Shown piece after piece: positions 35,196 through 48,500 of a stretch of DNA of 64,000 bases. Every line of letters starts with the position of its first letter. The stretch's first letter is position 1. The position numbers and the translations under genes were made by a program. Source of the stretch: Populus alba (lineage: Eukaryota > Streptophyta > Magnoliopsida > Malpighiales > Salicaceae); contig NC_133299.1 in assembly GCF_005239225.2 (NCBI RefSeq), positions 6,390,967 to 6,454,966 of the forward strand. The letters run 5' to 3'. The notes under the pieces were generated by a model. That model made no database searches, was not told where the DNA came from, and was given only the letters and a program-made list of their open reading frames with translations.

Positions 35196-35261
35196 ATTTG
35201 TAGACTTCGAATTAATGGTTTCTCTAACCTGACCACCTAAAAAAACATTCCTAGAGAAAGT

Positions 35262-38200
35262 ATGGGTCGACCCGAACCCAGCGTCTTGTTCTCGCAAACT
35301 TTCGTTCATCCTCAACTGGATGAGTACGTCGACGAGGTAACTGACTAACCAATCCATCCTCTTCTTCACCGTATTACCTTCATTCCATGCTCTTCTCTTC
35401 TTAGGATGCATATTTTGAATTAATTTGTGTGCAGGTATTGTTCGCTGAACCAATTGTGATTACTGCGTGTGAGTTTCTTGAACAGAATGCTTCTTCTGCG
35501 TCACAAGCAGTGTCGCTACTGGGGTATGCCATCCATTCATGTCCTCATTCGCCCCCTTCAATTTCACTATAAAATTACAATCTTCAGTATAGTATTGATA
35601 TTGTGCCTATGCTTAGTGCAGTTGGTTTTTGACCTTTTTTTATATTAATTATTAAGATTAGTAGCAATAATGCATGTTGGGTTTTGTAATTCGAATCTCA
35701 TTTGCCAATGTTATAAGTTGAAATCTGTAAGGATTGTCATTTTTGGTGAAATTAGTTAATTTATAAAGTAGAAAGAGTTTGCTGAAATTTGTTTACAAAT
35801 CATGGTAGTCACGGTGTCGTCATCATCTGATGCTACGACTACCTTCACAAGTGCAATATAAAACTGTGCTTCATGCAATTACACGGAAGGGTAGAAATTG
35901 TTTTTGTACTTTCTTTAGGTGGTGCCCTTTTTTGTTTAAAATTTTCCAATTTCCATCTTGGGATTCTTTAAGAATATATCCTGTATGTATTGTATCCTGC
36001 AAAAAAAGTTGTCATCCTTAGTTTTGTGTACTGAATTTTGCTTAGAGATATGCCATATTGGTGCATGGCTCGAATTAGTCAGAAGCTTAAAATGGAACAT
36101 ATCATATAATCTCTCTTAATCATATCCTAAAGTGTAGTTGTATCATGCAGGGCTACGTCACCTCCGTCATTTGCTTTGGAGGTGTTTGTTAAGTGTGAGG
36201 GGGAGACAAGATTTAGACGACTCTGCCAGCCATTCCTCTATTCCCATTCGTCATCACATGTGCTAGAAGTTGAGGTGGTTAGCTTTTGATTTTCACTGCT
36301 TATTCACCCATTTTTTTGATTGCCCAATTATAGTGTGCTTTACATTCATTCAACTTTTTTGTTATTATCATTTCTTCTTAATCATGCCTTTCCCCCTCTT
36401 TTTTTTTTTTTTTTCCTGCACTTCTTTCTTTAACTTTCAATAGGGAAGCTATGATTAAGCTTAAGTTTCCCCGCATGTATTTACTGCAGGCTGTTGTAAC
36501 TAACCATCTGGTTGTGAGGGGCAGCTATCGCAGTCTAAGTTTGGTCATATATGGGAACACAGCAGAGGATCTGGGGCAGTTCAACATTGAATTTGATGAT
36601 AGCTCTTTAACTAATCTTGTTAGTTCTGCTGAGGGAAAGCTCGAGGATCTCCCCTTGGCATTACATTCAACTAGTCGTACTGTTGAGGATTCTCTATCCT
36701 CTCTGAATGTATTATCTTTACCTGTTGCCGCATCACATATATCTGCTGCGGTTAAGCAATTTTTGCAGCTGATTTTGAAGTTGCTGGAGCTCCCGAACCT
36801 TAGTGATTCTGTGCATAGAGTTCTTAGTACTGTAGTGAAAGCTGTTTGTTCCTTTGTCACCCGTGATTTGTGTTGTGAAACAGTAAATCAGAAGCACATT
36901 AAAATGTGTGGATCCAAAAACATTGAAGAGTTTCACCATGTTATCAATGAGGCTAGAAATGAGCTTCTCCAAGTGCTTGGACAAGTCTTAGGAGATGAAT
37001 CAGCTGAACTTTTGGCAGACTGCACATTTCTTGAGTCGGAGGCTGACTTGGCTACTTCTAAACAGCTGGTGGACATGTTAAGCCAGTATTTATCTTTTGA
37101 AAGGAACTCCACAAATGTTGGAGCTTGCCAGCTTTCACAGGTGACTGTGCTACTGCTTGCTTAATAAATTCTTCTAAAGAATCTGTTTATTGAATCTAAT
37201 TCAAAAAATCATAAAATCATATACTCTCTCTCTCTCTCTCTCTCTCAGTCTGCTTGCATGCAGAAACACATGAGGCATCTTTCTATCTCCTTATCATTTT
37301 GCTAAATCTTGTCCATTTGTGATCTTGTGTCTTGATCATCAGAACAAGAGTGTCATTCTGGGTCTGAGCTTGGCTCTTTTATTGTGCTCTGGTAGAGAAA
37401 GCTGCTTTCACTTCGTCAATAGTGGGGGAATGGAGCAGCTTGCACATATTTTCTCTAATGAGGTGCAGAATTCTTCCGCCATAATTTTACTATCACTTGG
37501 AGTTGTTGAGCAGGCAACAAGGCATCCAATTGGCTGTGAAGGATTTTTAGGTTGGTGGCCTCGTGAAGATGAAAATATCCCATCTGGTACTAGCAAAGGT
37601 TATAGTCAATTGTTGAAGTTGTTCCTACAAAGACCTCAGCATGATGTTGCTTCTCTTGCAACCTATGTCCTTCATCGGTTACGATTTTATGAAGTTGTTT
37701 CTAGATATGAGGTATTCTACCAGTGTGTTTAAGTGGCTCAGGATGTTCCCTAAATTACAATGGTGCTAACTTGTGGTAATTTCATTCTCTTCCAGCTTTC
37801 TGTTCTTTCTGCTCTAGGGGGACTTTCTGCACTTGGAAGAGTTACAAGTGTTACGTCAGCAATGCTTAACAGTGCTAAATCTCAACTTAAGATGCTCTTG
37901 GTCAGTTCTAAATTTTCAATTGCATTTGTTTTGGCAGCATGCCAAACCATAATTCTTAGTTCTTATTTAGTGACAAGTGTTATGCAGAAATTGATAAATT
38001 TGCGTGGTCCAATTGAAGATCCTTCTATAGCAGCCTCTGCAAGTAGGTCATTGATCATTGGTCAAACAGAAGGATTATTGTCATATAAAGCAACCAGTAA
38101 CTTGGTTGGTTCATCACATTGCTGCTTTTCAAACTGGGATATTGATTCCCATTTGCTGGCACTTCTCAAGGTATGCTACTTTCAGGCAGGCATAGATACA

Positions 38201-41200
38201 AGTTCTTGTTCTCATGTGTGACTTTTCAATTTATCGATGATGTTTCTTTTAAAGTAAATATTGCTTTTGCTTATTTCAAGTGATGAAGTCTTATAAACTT
38301 TATATCATTCACAAAGAGGTTTTGTTCCATCATATGTTATTTTGGGGAGTGATAGCTTACATGCTGATGAACATGAAACGCTATCATACACTATTATACT
38401 GAACTCATGTTTGCTTTCATTGCTGGGCTGAGCTATTCCTGAATATTTTTCATTTGTGACATTTCTTAGTGAAATCAAAATCACTGACTAGATTTAGGTT
38501 CTGTTAGTGAAATCAAAATAAATTTATGACTTTCTTAGTGAAATCAAAATCACTTTTTCCAATTCATTTAAGTTGTTCTTAAACTTTTGACTCAAAGAAA
38601 GTCATAAATTTATTTGCTTAGAAATAACTGTTGACTTAAACAAAAACGTTGTTACTAATTGAACCCAAACTTTGCTTTAATTGAAAGTTAAAATTTTTAT
38701 ATTTTAACTTATGGATTCTAACTAAACTACTTTCCTTATTCAAAAAAGTTACTTTGTGTCATATTTTAAATTTTCATGTAATTCAACTCATTTCTGCACA
38801 AGTTATGTAGAAAAATAACTTCTGATTTAAATCAGAAGTTATTTTTCTACATAACTTGTGCAGAAATGAGTTGAATTACATGAAAATTTGCTAAATCAAA
38901 AGTTATTTTTCATAAGTCATACCAAATGAACTCTTAATATACTCATTTATGCATTGTGTGTGATGAGTTATTGGTCTTCAACTGTATTATAATTAGAATC
39001 ATCACTTTTATAGACATGAGCACAAAGCCTCAAATGACTTATGTGGAGCAGGTAGGCGTGTTTCATTTTCCTTCCTGTATCCATTTCCATGCTTGATGGT
39101 GCCATGAGCTATTATCATGCAGCTTTCAGTTGGCAAGTGATGTTAAGCCTATGGATTTTACTTTTTGTTAGCTAAGGTTGTTAAATTGCACTTTTAACTA
39201 GGATCTGTAGTGGGTCCGCTGCTTGAATTTGATATGTTCTTGTATTATTTATCAGAGTATGATTAAGTGAACAATTAGACTTTTTAGATAAAAGAAAATT
39301 TTGATTAATTGGCTAAATCTAGATACTAAAGCATTATAACAAATAAGTCATCCTCTGAAATATGGAAACAAAAAACATGTCATAAAAGAGAAGCCAATCT
39401 TGGTGGGTATTAGCTAAGGAACCTGAAGCATGGGACCTCCAAGAAGAAAGGAAAACTATCCTATCACTCTACAATTGGCTTGAAGGGTATTGGTTTTAAA
39501 AATTCTAGCATTTCTTTCCTACCAGGTACATCATAGGAAGACAAACGGTACAAAACTACAATCTTTCCTCCTTATGAAACCCACAAAAGAGATTATAATG
39601 AAATCCACCACCATAGATGAACAATCTGAACAGCATGTCCCTCGCAAATGGGTGATGTAAAAATGGTCACAGTGAGACTCATCATGACAAATAACACAAT
39701 TTTGCGATTTTAAGGCTCTAGTAATATTTCCTTACAATTCAAGTTTACCCTCGAATTACTCAGTATGAATTTTTTTTTTTTCAAATCAATCAAAATGAAA
39801 ATCGAGAGTAGTCAGATTAAGGAAATTTTGTGGTTAATATCAGTTTTTGATTTTTCTGGGTTCATATTAATATGATAAAGAAAGGATTAATTGCTTCTTG
39901 ATCGAATAAATTGAATTGAAAAACTTCAAGCTCATTATCTTAGTCAATCCAGACAAAAATGTTTAGTGGGAACTTTATTTTTGTTATTATAGATTCACCA
40001 ATGTTCTAACTCTACTCTGACAATATAAATTTTTTTAAAGTCACCCTTCTAGTCCTAAAAGTTCTATTGTTACACTTGGGGATTAAATAGCCTACTTTTT
40101 GAATTTGGTTTTCAAGTTTCTTCTATGTTCTTAACTGTTTTTGTGTGACATGATAATATACATGGAGACTTGAGAGGAGAAAATCAGAGAAAAAGCAAGA
40201 AAAGATAAAAAAAAATAAATAAAAAGTCAGCTTTTTATTAGTTATTTACTTTGTAAAATGGAAAAACTGAAACTTATTAGCACCACAGGGATAAATTTGG
40301 GAAATTTTAAACTGTGGGCGTAGCAGTGGAACTCTGATGAATCTATAAGAGCAAGAATGTGGTTTACTCAAATTTCTACTAGATATGAAATGTTTTGAAA
40401 CTAAGTTCTGCATAAAGATGTAGGAGCTATATAATTGCAGAATGTGGGATATTTCATATCATCATTCTTTGAATATGGGAAACAGTTTGTCCCTTTCACA
40501 GTAAGATTTATAATATAAAATACTTAAAACAAGCAAGCCAGGCTTTTTAATAGTTGGTCATAGAGCCAGGGAGATATATAACAGAAATAGAGGGAATGTG
40601 AGGTGGAAGAGAGAATGGAAATGAAATGTCCTAAAACCTGATAAAGACAGGTTAATGTTTTTTTATCAACCATTCTGTTGTACTCTTCTATCACTAATCT
40701 TATTGAAGTTTAATCTGTTCAAATTGGTCATTAACTTTATGAGGCTCAATATAAGAAGCAATTTAGAAATGCCAGAAAACATGTTTTAATGTGTGATTTC
40801 ATGCTTTAATATGTTTTGACACCAAATAAAATATGTTTTTATGCTAGTTGATACATGCAGCCCACTCAAGCCATAAGAACAAATTATTTTACACAATGTA
40901 CTTTCTTTTACCAACAATGTTGTTAGCTAGATGATATATATTGTAGAGATTTTTATATCCTAGATGGGCTGCAGAATTTCTTAGAAACCACTTTTTGTGC
41001 TAGCAGTTACGTCAGGTTCATGAGCTCTTGTAGTAGTGCTGTTTTTGTTGGCTTGTAAGATGCTTTAAGCTTCAAATTACCAGCTGTTTCATCATATTCA
41101 AAATGTCTTCTTGGAAGCAGGAGAGAGGCTTTCTTCCTTTGTCAGCTGCACTGTTGTCTTCCCCCATATTGCGTTCAGAAGCTGTAGATGCCATGGATAC

Positions 41201-44200
41201 GTTTGTTGATATCGCATCAACTATTGGGGCCATACTTCTTTCACTTCTTATGTGTCGCTCAGGTTTAATTCTTGAAGTCCAATTTACCTTTTTCACAGGA
41301 AGTGAGATTGGTTTAATAAATATTGGTTTCTTTTCCAGGTTTAATTTTTCTCTTAAATTACCCCGAGCTTTGCACTACACTAATTGATGCTTTAAGGGGT
41401 GTGGGTGGTATGAATAGGGAAGAATGTGTTCCTCTACGTTATGCATCTGTTTTATTGTCCAAGGGTTTCGTTTGCAGTCCACATGAAGTTGGAGTGATTA
41501 TTGAGACGCATTTGAGAGTGGTTAGTTCCCTTACTTGAGTTCATGGTTTCTGTTTCATCTGGATTTAAGTTTCATTTGAACCCCACATCCAAGTATTTAA
41601 TTTATCTAGATTTTCTCTTTCTTGCAGGTTAATGCTATTGATCGTTTGCTAATATCAACTCCACATCCTGAAGAGTTTCTATGGGTATTGTGGGAGCTTT
41701 GTGGCCTTTCCAGGTGGAACTGCATGGCTTTTTTAGCTTAGAAAACTTTTATCTTCAAATACACTGTTCATGGTTTTGATACATTATTGTTTGTGATGTA
41801 CAGGTCAGATTGTGGGCGCCAGGCTTTGTTGGTTCTGGGATATTTTCCTGAGGTATGATAACTATGTGATGTGAACTTGCCTTGCAGCAAGTAGTTCCAA
41901 TTCCATTTAAATTGCAGAGACACTAAATCAGAAGTGTTAAGGCAGCATGCATGCATGATTTAAATGTTGGAGATGCAATACTATCAAGTGATGTTGAAAT
42001 TTAACTCCTTCATTCCATGAAATGTCATAGGTTGAATCCTTATATATAAAAAATTTTGTGCGATAACTTTAGTTTAGTGAATAGATGTCTTAGTTTTTCC
42101 TTAGACTAATATTCAAATTTGTTTTTTGGTTAGGCCATTTCAATCTTGATTGAAGCCTTACATTCTGTCAAGGAGTCAGAGCCAGTTGCTAGTGGTAGTC
42201 CAGAACTCTTACATTTAATTTTAAATTGTTGGGGGTTTTACTTGTTTACCTGTATAACGGGCATGGATTGGTTGGGATTTTGTGTCTGCAGGAGCTTCTC
42301 CAATAAATCTTGCGATTTTTCACTCGGCTGCAGAGATTTTTGAAGTCATTGTCACTGATTCAACTGCATCTTCCCTTGATTCTTGGATTGGACATGCTAT
42401 GGAACTTCATAAAGCATTACATTCTTCTTCCCCTGGTTCCAATCGGAAAGATACTCCAACTAGACTGTTGGAGTGGTTTGATGCTGGTGTAGTTTATCAT
42501 AAAAACGGGGCTATTGGTCTTTTACGGTATTCTGCTGTGTTGGCTTCTGGTGGAGATGCCCATTTAACCTCCACCAACATTTTGGTGGCTGATTTGACAG
42601 ATGTTGAGCAAGTTGTTGGAGATGCATTGGGTGGTTCGGACATAAATGTTATGGATAATCTTGGAAAGTTGATCTCTGATAAGTCTTTCGAGGATAATCC
42701 TCTTCGTGACTCATCCATAACACAGATGACAACAGCCATTCGGATACTGGCCTTTGTGTCAGAAAACTCAGTATGTAACTGTACTTTTCATCCATAATAC
42801 TATGATGAATTTGTGAGTTATCTCATTGCAGTTCTTTTGTTAGACTGTTGCTGCTGCTCTGTATGATGAAGGTGCTCTCATAGTTATTTATGCAATTCTG
42901 ATCAAGTGCAGCTTGATGCTTGAAAGGTCATCAAACAGTTATGGTTAGTTACTAAATTTGTTTTCAGTATGTTTATTATATGAGCGAAATATGTATGCAA
43001 GAGTTTATAAAAATGATTTTGTATGATCTGGGTATTTTGTGGCTTCTTTATGATGCCTTGCTTTAGCTTTTAGGAGAACTATTTTTTATTAGTATGTTTG
43101 GAGGATGCATTATCCACCTTTTCTTCCTGCTGTTATAGTCTCTCTCTTAGTTTCTTAGAAGAAATTTCTTGTTTTATCTTAAAACCAATTAAAAGCTTAT
43201 AAAAGGGAATATAACTGGTTTAATCTTCTGTTCAATTTTTTTTCTATTGCTAGTGATTAGCCTCTATTTTATATATGAGACATGAACTCCATGTTGCCTT
43301 GAACAGATTACCTTGTTGATGAGGGTACAGAACGCAATTCTACATCTGATTTGCTATTGGAACGTAATCGTGAGCAGAGCTTGGTTGATCTTTTGGTACC
43401 TTCTCTGGTATTGCTGATCAATCTTTTGCAGAAATTACAAGTGAGTTGCTTTTTGTGATGACTCTCTTGATAGATCTCTTACTTTTCCACCTTGATCTTC
43501 TTTGAAAGGAAATTTTATTTGAAGTAGACATGCAGATGAATGACGATGAACACTTATTTAGGGTACGAATCTATTTGTGAAATTATGAACTGGGTTAACT
43601 TGAGATGAGTCTAACTGAATGGCACAGCAACCTTGAGCTACATTCTTGGCAGAAGTCTAGGTGTTTGCTTGGTGTGTTGGTTTATATTATGATATAATAC
43701 AGCTTTGCCCTTGCTAATTCTTTGCCTGGACATAATGCGATTGAAAAATATCGGGCCCTAGGAGCAGCTAAGGGGCATGTAGGTTTATGCATTTTTCTAG
43801 AACACTTTTTACTGATCACAAAGAGACGCAAAAGAGTGCAAATTGTTCTGTGACAGTATATTACTATGTAAGGAGTGTCTAATTCAAAATCTGTGTTTTG
43901 TAGTAGTTTTTTTTTTTGTTCACTTTGTTTTTAGTTAATTTTGTTTAAGTTGAATGACTTTTCAAGTCTTTGCTCATGGAGTTGATTTTCTGTCATGTTC
44001 ATAGGAAGCTAAAGAGCAGCACAGGAATACAAAACTAATGAATGCCCTTTTGCGACTGCACAGAGAAGTTAGGTAACTTGACATTTTCTCATGTTTATAG
44101 TTGTGCTTCCATTGTCTGCATATTTCAACTGAATCATGGTGCTCGCAGTCCAAAGCTAGCTGCAAGTGCTGCAGACTTATCATCCCCCTATCCTGATTCT

Positions 44201-45472
44201 GCACTTGGTTTTGGAGCTGTCTGCCATCTTGTTGTATCAGCACTTACTTGTTGGCCCTTATATGGCTGGACTCCTGGCCTTTTCCACTCTCTTCTTGCAA
44301 ATGTTCAAGCTACTTCACTGTTGGCCTTGGGTCCAAAGGAAACCTGCAGTTTGCTGTGTCTTCTGGTAAGAAAGTTATCATTATACACCACTTCACCTAA
44401 TCAATTTTTTGATGTTAAACAATTCCATGATTGGGCCTAATGTTCAAGGGCTTGCTTGAGTTGTGGATCAGTCACATATCTCCAGTTTACTTCTCTGCTC
44501 TGCTAGGTGTGAACAGTTGCACATTTGGGTCATGTATGTTGACTTCTGTCCAAGTACTTGTATTTGGTTCAGATTACGCTTATATTTTTCCATCTTAAAG
44601 TCAATGATTAGTGCTGTGTTTTCGACACTATTTACTTGTGAGTTGTCATGGATCTCTAATTGCATTGTTTGAATGATGAGAAATAATTCTATTTAGTGAT
44701 CATTTTGAAGTGAATTATTTTCCAAGTAGTGTCCATTTTTATGCAAGTGTTTGACTAGTTTTTCCATCAAATTTTATTGCAAGAATGATTTATTTCCTGA
44801 AGAAGGTGTCTGGCTTTGGAAAAATGGAATGCCCATGTTAAGTGCGCTAAGAAAATTGGCTGTTGGGACATTATTGGGGCCACAGAAGGAGAAACAGGTT
44901 GACTGGTATCTGGAGACTTCACACCGTGAGAAACTGCTTAACCAACTGACACCACATCTCGATAAAATTGCACAGATTATCGAACATTATGCTATATCTG
45001 TATGTATTTCTTCTTAGTGTACCTCTGAAGTAACAATTTCCATTTTTGAATAAAAACAAGTGCCTCTATGTGCGACTTCAAGTTACGTTTTAATTTATTT
45101 TGGAATTTGTTTTGAGCAGGCATTGGTGGTCATTCAAGACATGCTTCGGGTTTTCATAATTCGAATTGCTTGCCAAAAGATTGAGTATGCTTCTTTGCTT
45201 CTGCAGCCCATTTTATGCTGCATCCGCAATCATCTTTCTGACTTGACTTCTCCATCAGAGATTGATGCTTACAAGGTTCTTGTGTCTGCAACTCCCAAAT
45301 TTTTATTTTTCACTTGTATCTTTTATTTATTTCTGTTCTCTCTTTCAGGTTTACAGATATCTTGATTTTCTTGCGAGCATATTGGAACATCCATGTGCAA
45401 AGGTTTGTTACTTACGTGGTTTACCAATTAGTTTTTGGCATCTGCTTTTAATCCTCCCTCCCTTACCCCTTC

Positions 45473-45527
<55 letters not shown>

Positions 45528-48500
45528 ACCCCCACACGCGCACGCGCACGCACACACAGACAAACACATATATGTAAACCTCATATCAGCAACTTGTTTC
45601 ACTCACTGATTTTTGTTGTTATTAGGAACTGTTATTGGAGGAAGGCATCGCTGAGATGCTAACACAAGTGCTGGAAAGGTGTTTAGTTGCTATCAGTTCA
45701 GATGGAAAACAGATCTCAGATAGTAAAATTTCAGCCAAGTCTGGGTTTACTTTGATCAGTTGGTGCTGTCCCGTGTTCAAGTCCTTCTCACTTCTCTTTG
45801 TTCCTCGAACACCTTTACCATACCCCGTGAGACATGATTTGTGAGTAAACATAAGATAATATTTATGTGCATTCTCTGTTCCGCCTCCCCCCCTGACATG
45901 ATGGGATTTGACATTATGTTTACTAAACTTGTTGGTGGTGTATTAGGCACAGTTCTGCAAGTTTAAGTGCTAAAGACTATTCATTGATTCTACCATATCT
46001 GCTTAAGTTCTGCCAGGTAACTCTTTGTTCCTTTCTATACATTGAGGAAGTGCTAACATACAAACTATTTGTGTCAATTGGTTGGTCGTCTTCTTTGCTA
46101 AGGAAGATGTATTTCTGATATTTATGTTGCGAGTGTCTGAGAACTTGAAAAAACTTTAAGGATGTGTAAGACTGAGAATCTTTGGAGCTTGTGGTTTGGA
46201 AAGGGAAATGGTTAGATTCTTGCTCTTAGTTATTTTGGATCACCTTGAAGTTTCTGGTCCTGAAAGATTTTGAGAGGAACTTGTGTCTTGCTTCATTTGA
46301 GTCGACCAATAACTGGGAATGCCCTCAATTTTCAGGTCTTACCAGTTGGAAAAGAGTTGCTTTCTTGCCTTGCATTCTTTAAAGATTTAGGTTCCTGCAA
46401 TGAAGGTCAAAGTGCTTGTGTGACGACTTTGCATCACATCAACACCAGCATTGAGGAACATGAATCTGGAAAAGGACAGGAAAGGAACGGGGATTATATT
46501 TTGGATGACATCGAATGGAGAAAGCATCCTCCTTTGCTTTCTTGCTGGATTAGGTTGTTGGAATCAGTGGATTCAAAAGATGACGCCTCAATTTGTGCAC
46601 TTGAGGCTGTTACTACATTATCTATTGGTGCTTTGTGCTTTTGCGTGGATAGTAAATGGTGAGTCAGCTCGTTTTTTTTTGTCCATGAATTGGAGTATAA
46701 TTTTAATGGTTGGCTAGGATTATTGAGTAATATGCTATTGTTTTAGTAGTTTATGAAGTGTATTTATGTTGGAAAACCCTATAATCTGCATATGCTTGTA
46801 GTATATATTTTGGATGCTTGAATTTGGCCATAATTTGCAAGTGGTATTCATTGATATATGGTTTTACTAGTGTCATCTAATACACTGACCTTGTCCACAT
46901 TTTCTTTTTGGTAGTAGTTTGAACTTCACTGATGTGGTTGAGTTTGGGAGCCCAATCAAGAAAAATGGTGCTTGGTTTTTTAGTTTCTGGCTGATTTTGT
47001 GACAATTTGACAAGCTTGATTCACAATTTTCCTTGGCCTTTCTAATCAAGCAGTTACCAAGCTGAACTCATTTAAGCAATGAATAATCTTAGAAGCATTA
47101 AGAGAGCCTGTTTTGAGTTTTTTTGGTCTGACAGCCATAGTGCATTGTCACCATTTGTGATGATTGCATGAGATATGAAACTCCTCTGATATAAGAGAAA
47201 TTAAATGTACTGAACAAATGAGGATAGTTATAGGTAGGATGGAGAACACTCAACGATTAAACAACAAATAGACTGTTTGTCTATGTTTGGTATCAATAAC
47301 TGGTTTTTATTTAATGAAAAGTATATTCTGAACATATATCATACAATAAACAATTATTTCTATGAATGTCAAATAAGATCCATAACATTGTTAGCAGCTC
47401 TGTGTTTATATTATTTTTATACATGTTTGCAGACAACTATTTCAATTTTTTGTGCAAGGTTTATTATGGCATTTGAATAATTTATGTATGTTATAGGCAG
47501 TGTTGTCAAAAGACACTTGGGTGTTTGCCTAAGCACTACAGGAGAGGCGAGGCCATAACACCTTTATTAGCCTCAGGCGATGAAGCGCTATTGCTCGCCT
47601 GCCTATTTGCTGGATTTTTCTTTTTAACTGATTTATGTTTTGACCTATTTGTCCATTTTTTTAATCTACCACAAAAACAATTTAGGGGTATTTTTTGTAA
47701 AAAACAAAGATTAGGGTACAAAAAAAATAAAAAAAATTTCTTTCTTCTTTTTGTTATCTGCTGTCTTTTTGTTTCATTCTCACTTAATTTCTTTCTTCTT
47801 CACTCTTTCTCTCCCTCTCTCCCTCTCACCCCGTGTTATCCCTTCTTTGTCACTCTCTTCACATGTCCATTTTAATGGTGTTATGTTGCTGAAATTTCTA
47901 ACTTTTTTATTGTTCTTGCTGTGTTTTTTAAACTTCAGTTGATATCGTGTACTTACTTTCATGGTTTGTACAAAAATTAAAAAAATTAGTTAGTACTTAG
48001 AATATGCTACTTTACAATATTTTATATTTTCTTTTGATTTTCTAATGAGAAATATAACTTTATATGAATATGTTATGGTATTTTATATATATTTTAAAGT
48101 TAATATTATACATTTATTTTCTTTAATTTATAGCATATCGCCTTGGTTCATTTGGCTAGTGCCTAGTGCCTCGGGCACTTTACAGGCTTGGCCCCTTTTA
48201 GTGCCTATTGCCTTTGACAACACTGGTTATAGGCTTCATTGATAACTTTCGGATCCTGGTTATCAATAAAACCATTTCAAATTTTGTGCTAGGTCTGTTT
48301 TGGCAATTTAGGGATTTTTTTTTCTTGTCTCTAGGTTGCTGTTCATGGTTTTGAATAATTTATTATGATATAGGATTCATCATCAACTTTTGTTCCTGTA
48401 ATGATATATGCCAAGTCATTTATCCATTAAGCTGATAGTTTCTTATTCTTCTCTTAGTAATTTGAATTTGAATGGGGTGGCTGCGATAAAAAAACTTTTC

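Noticed and set aside
45262..45609. Open frame through the CT/CA repeat
   Set aside because: Extension of VIRILIZER exon 19 into introns with Ser-Leu and His-Thr repeats from the microsatellite.
47525..47875. Open frame of 116 codons
   Set aside because: Falls wholly inside the 728-bp hAT-type element; low complexity.
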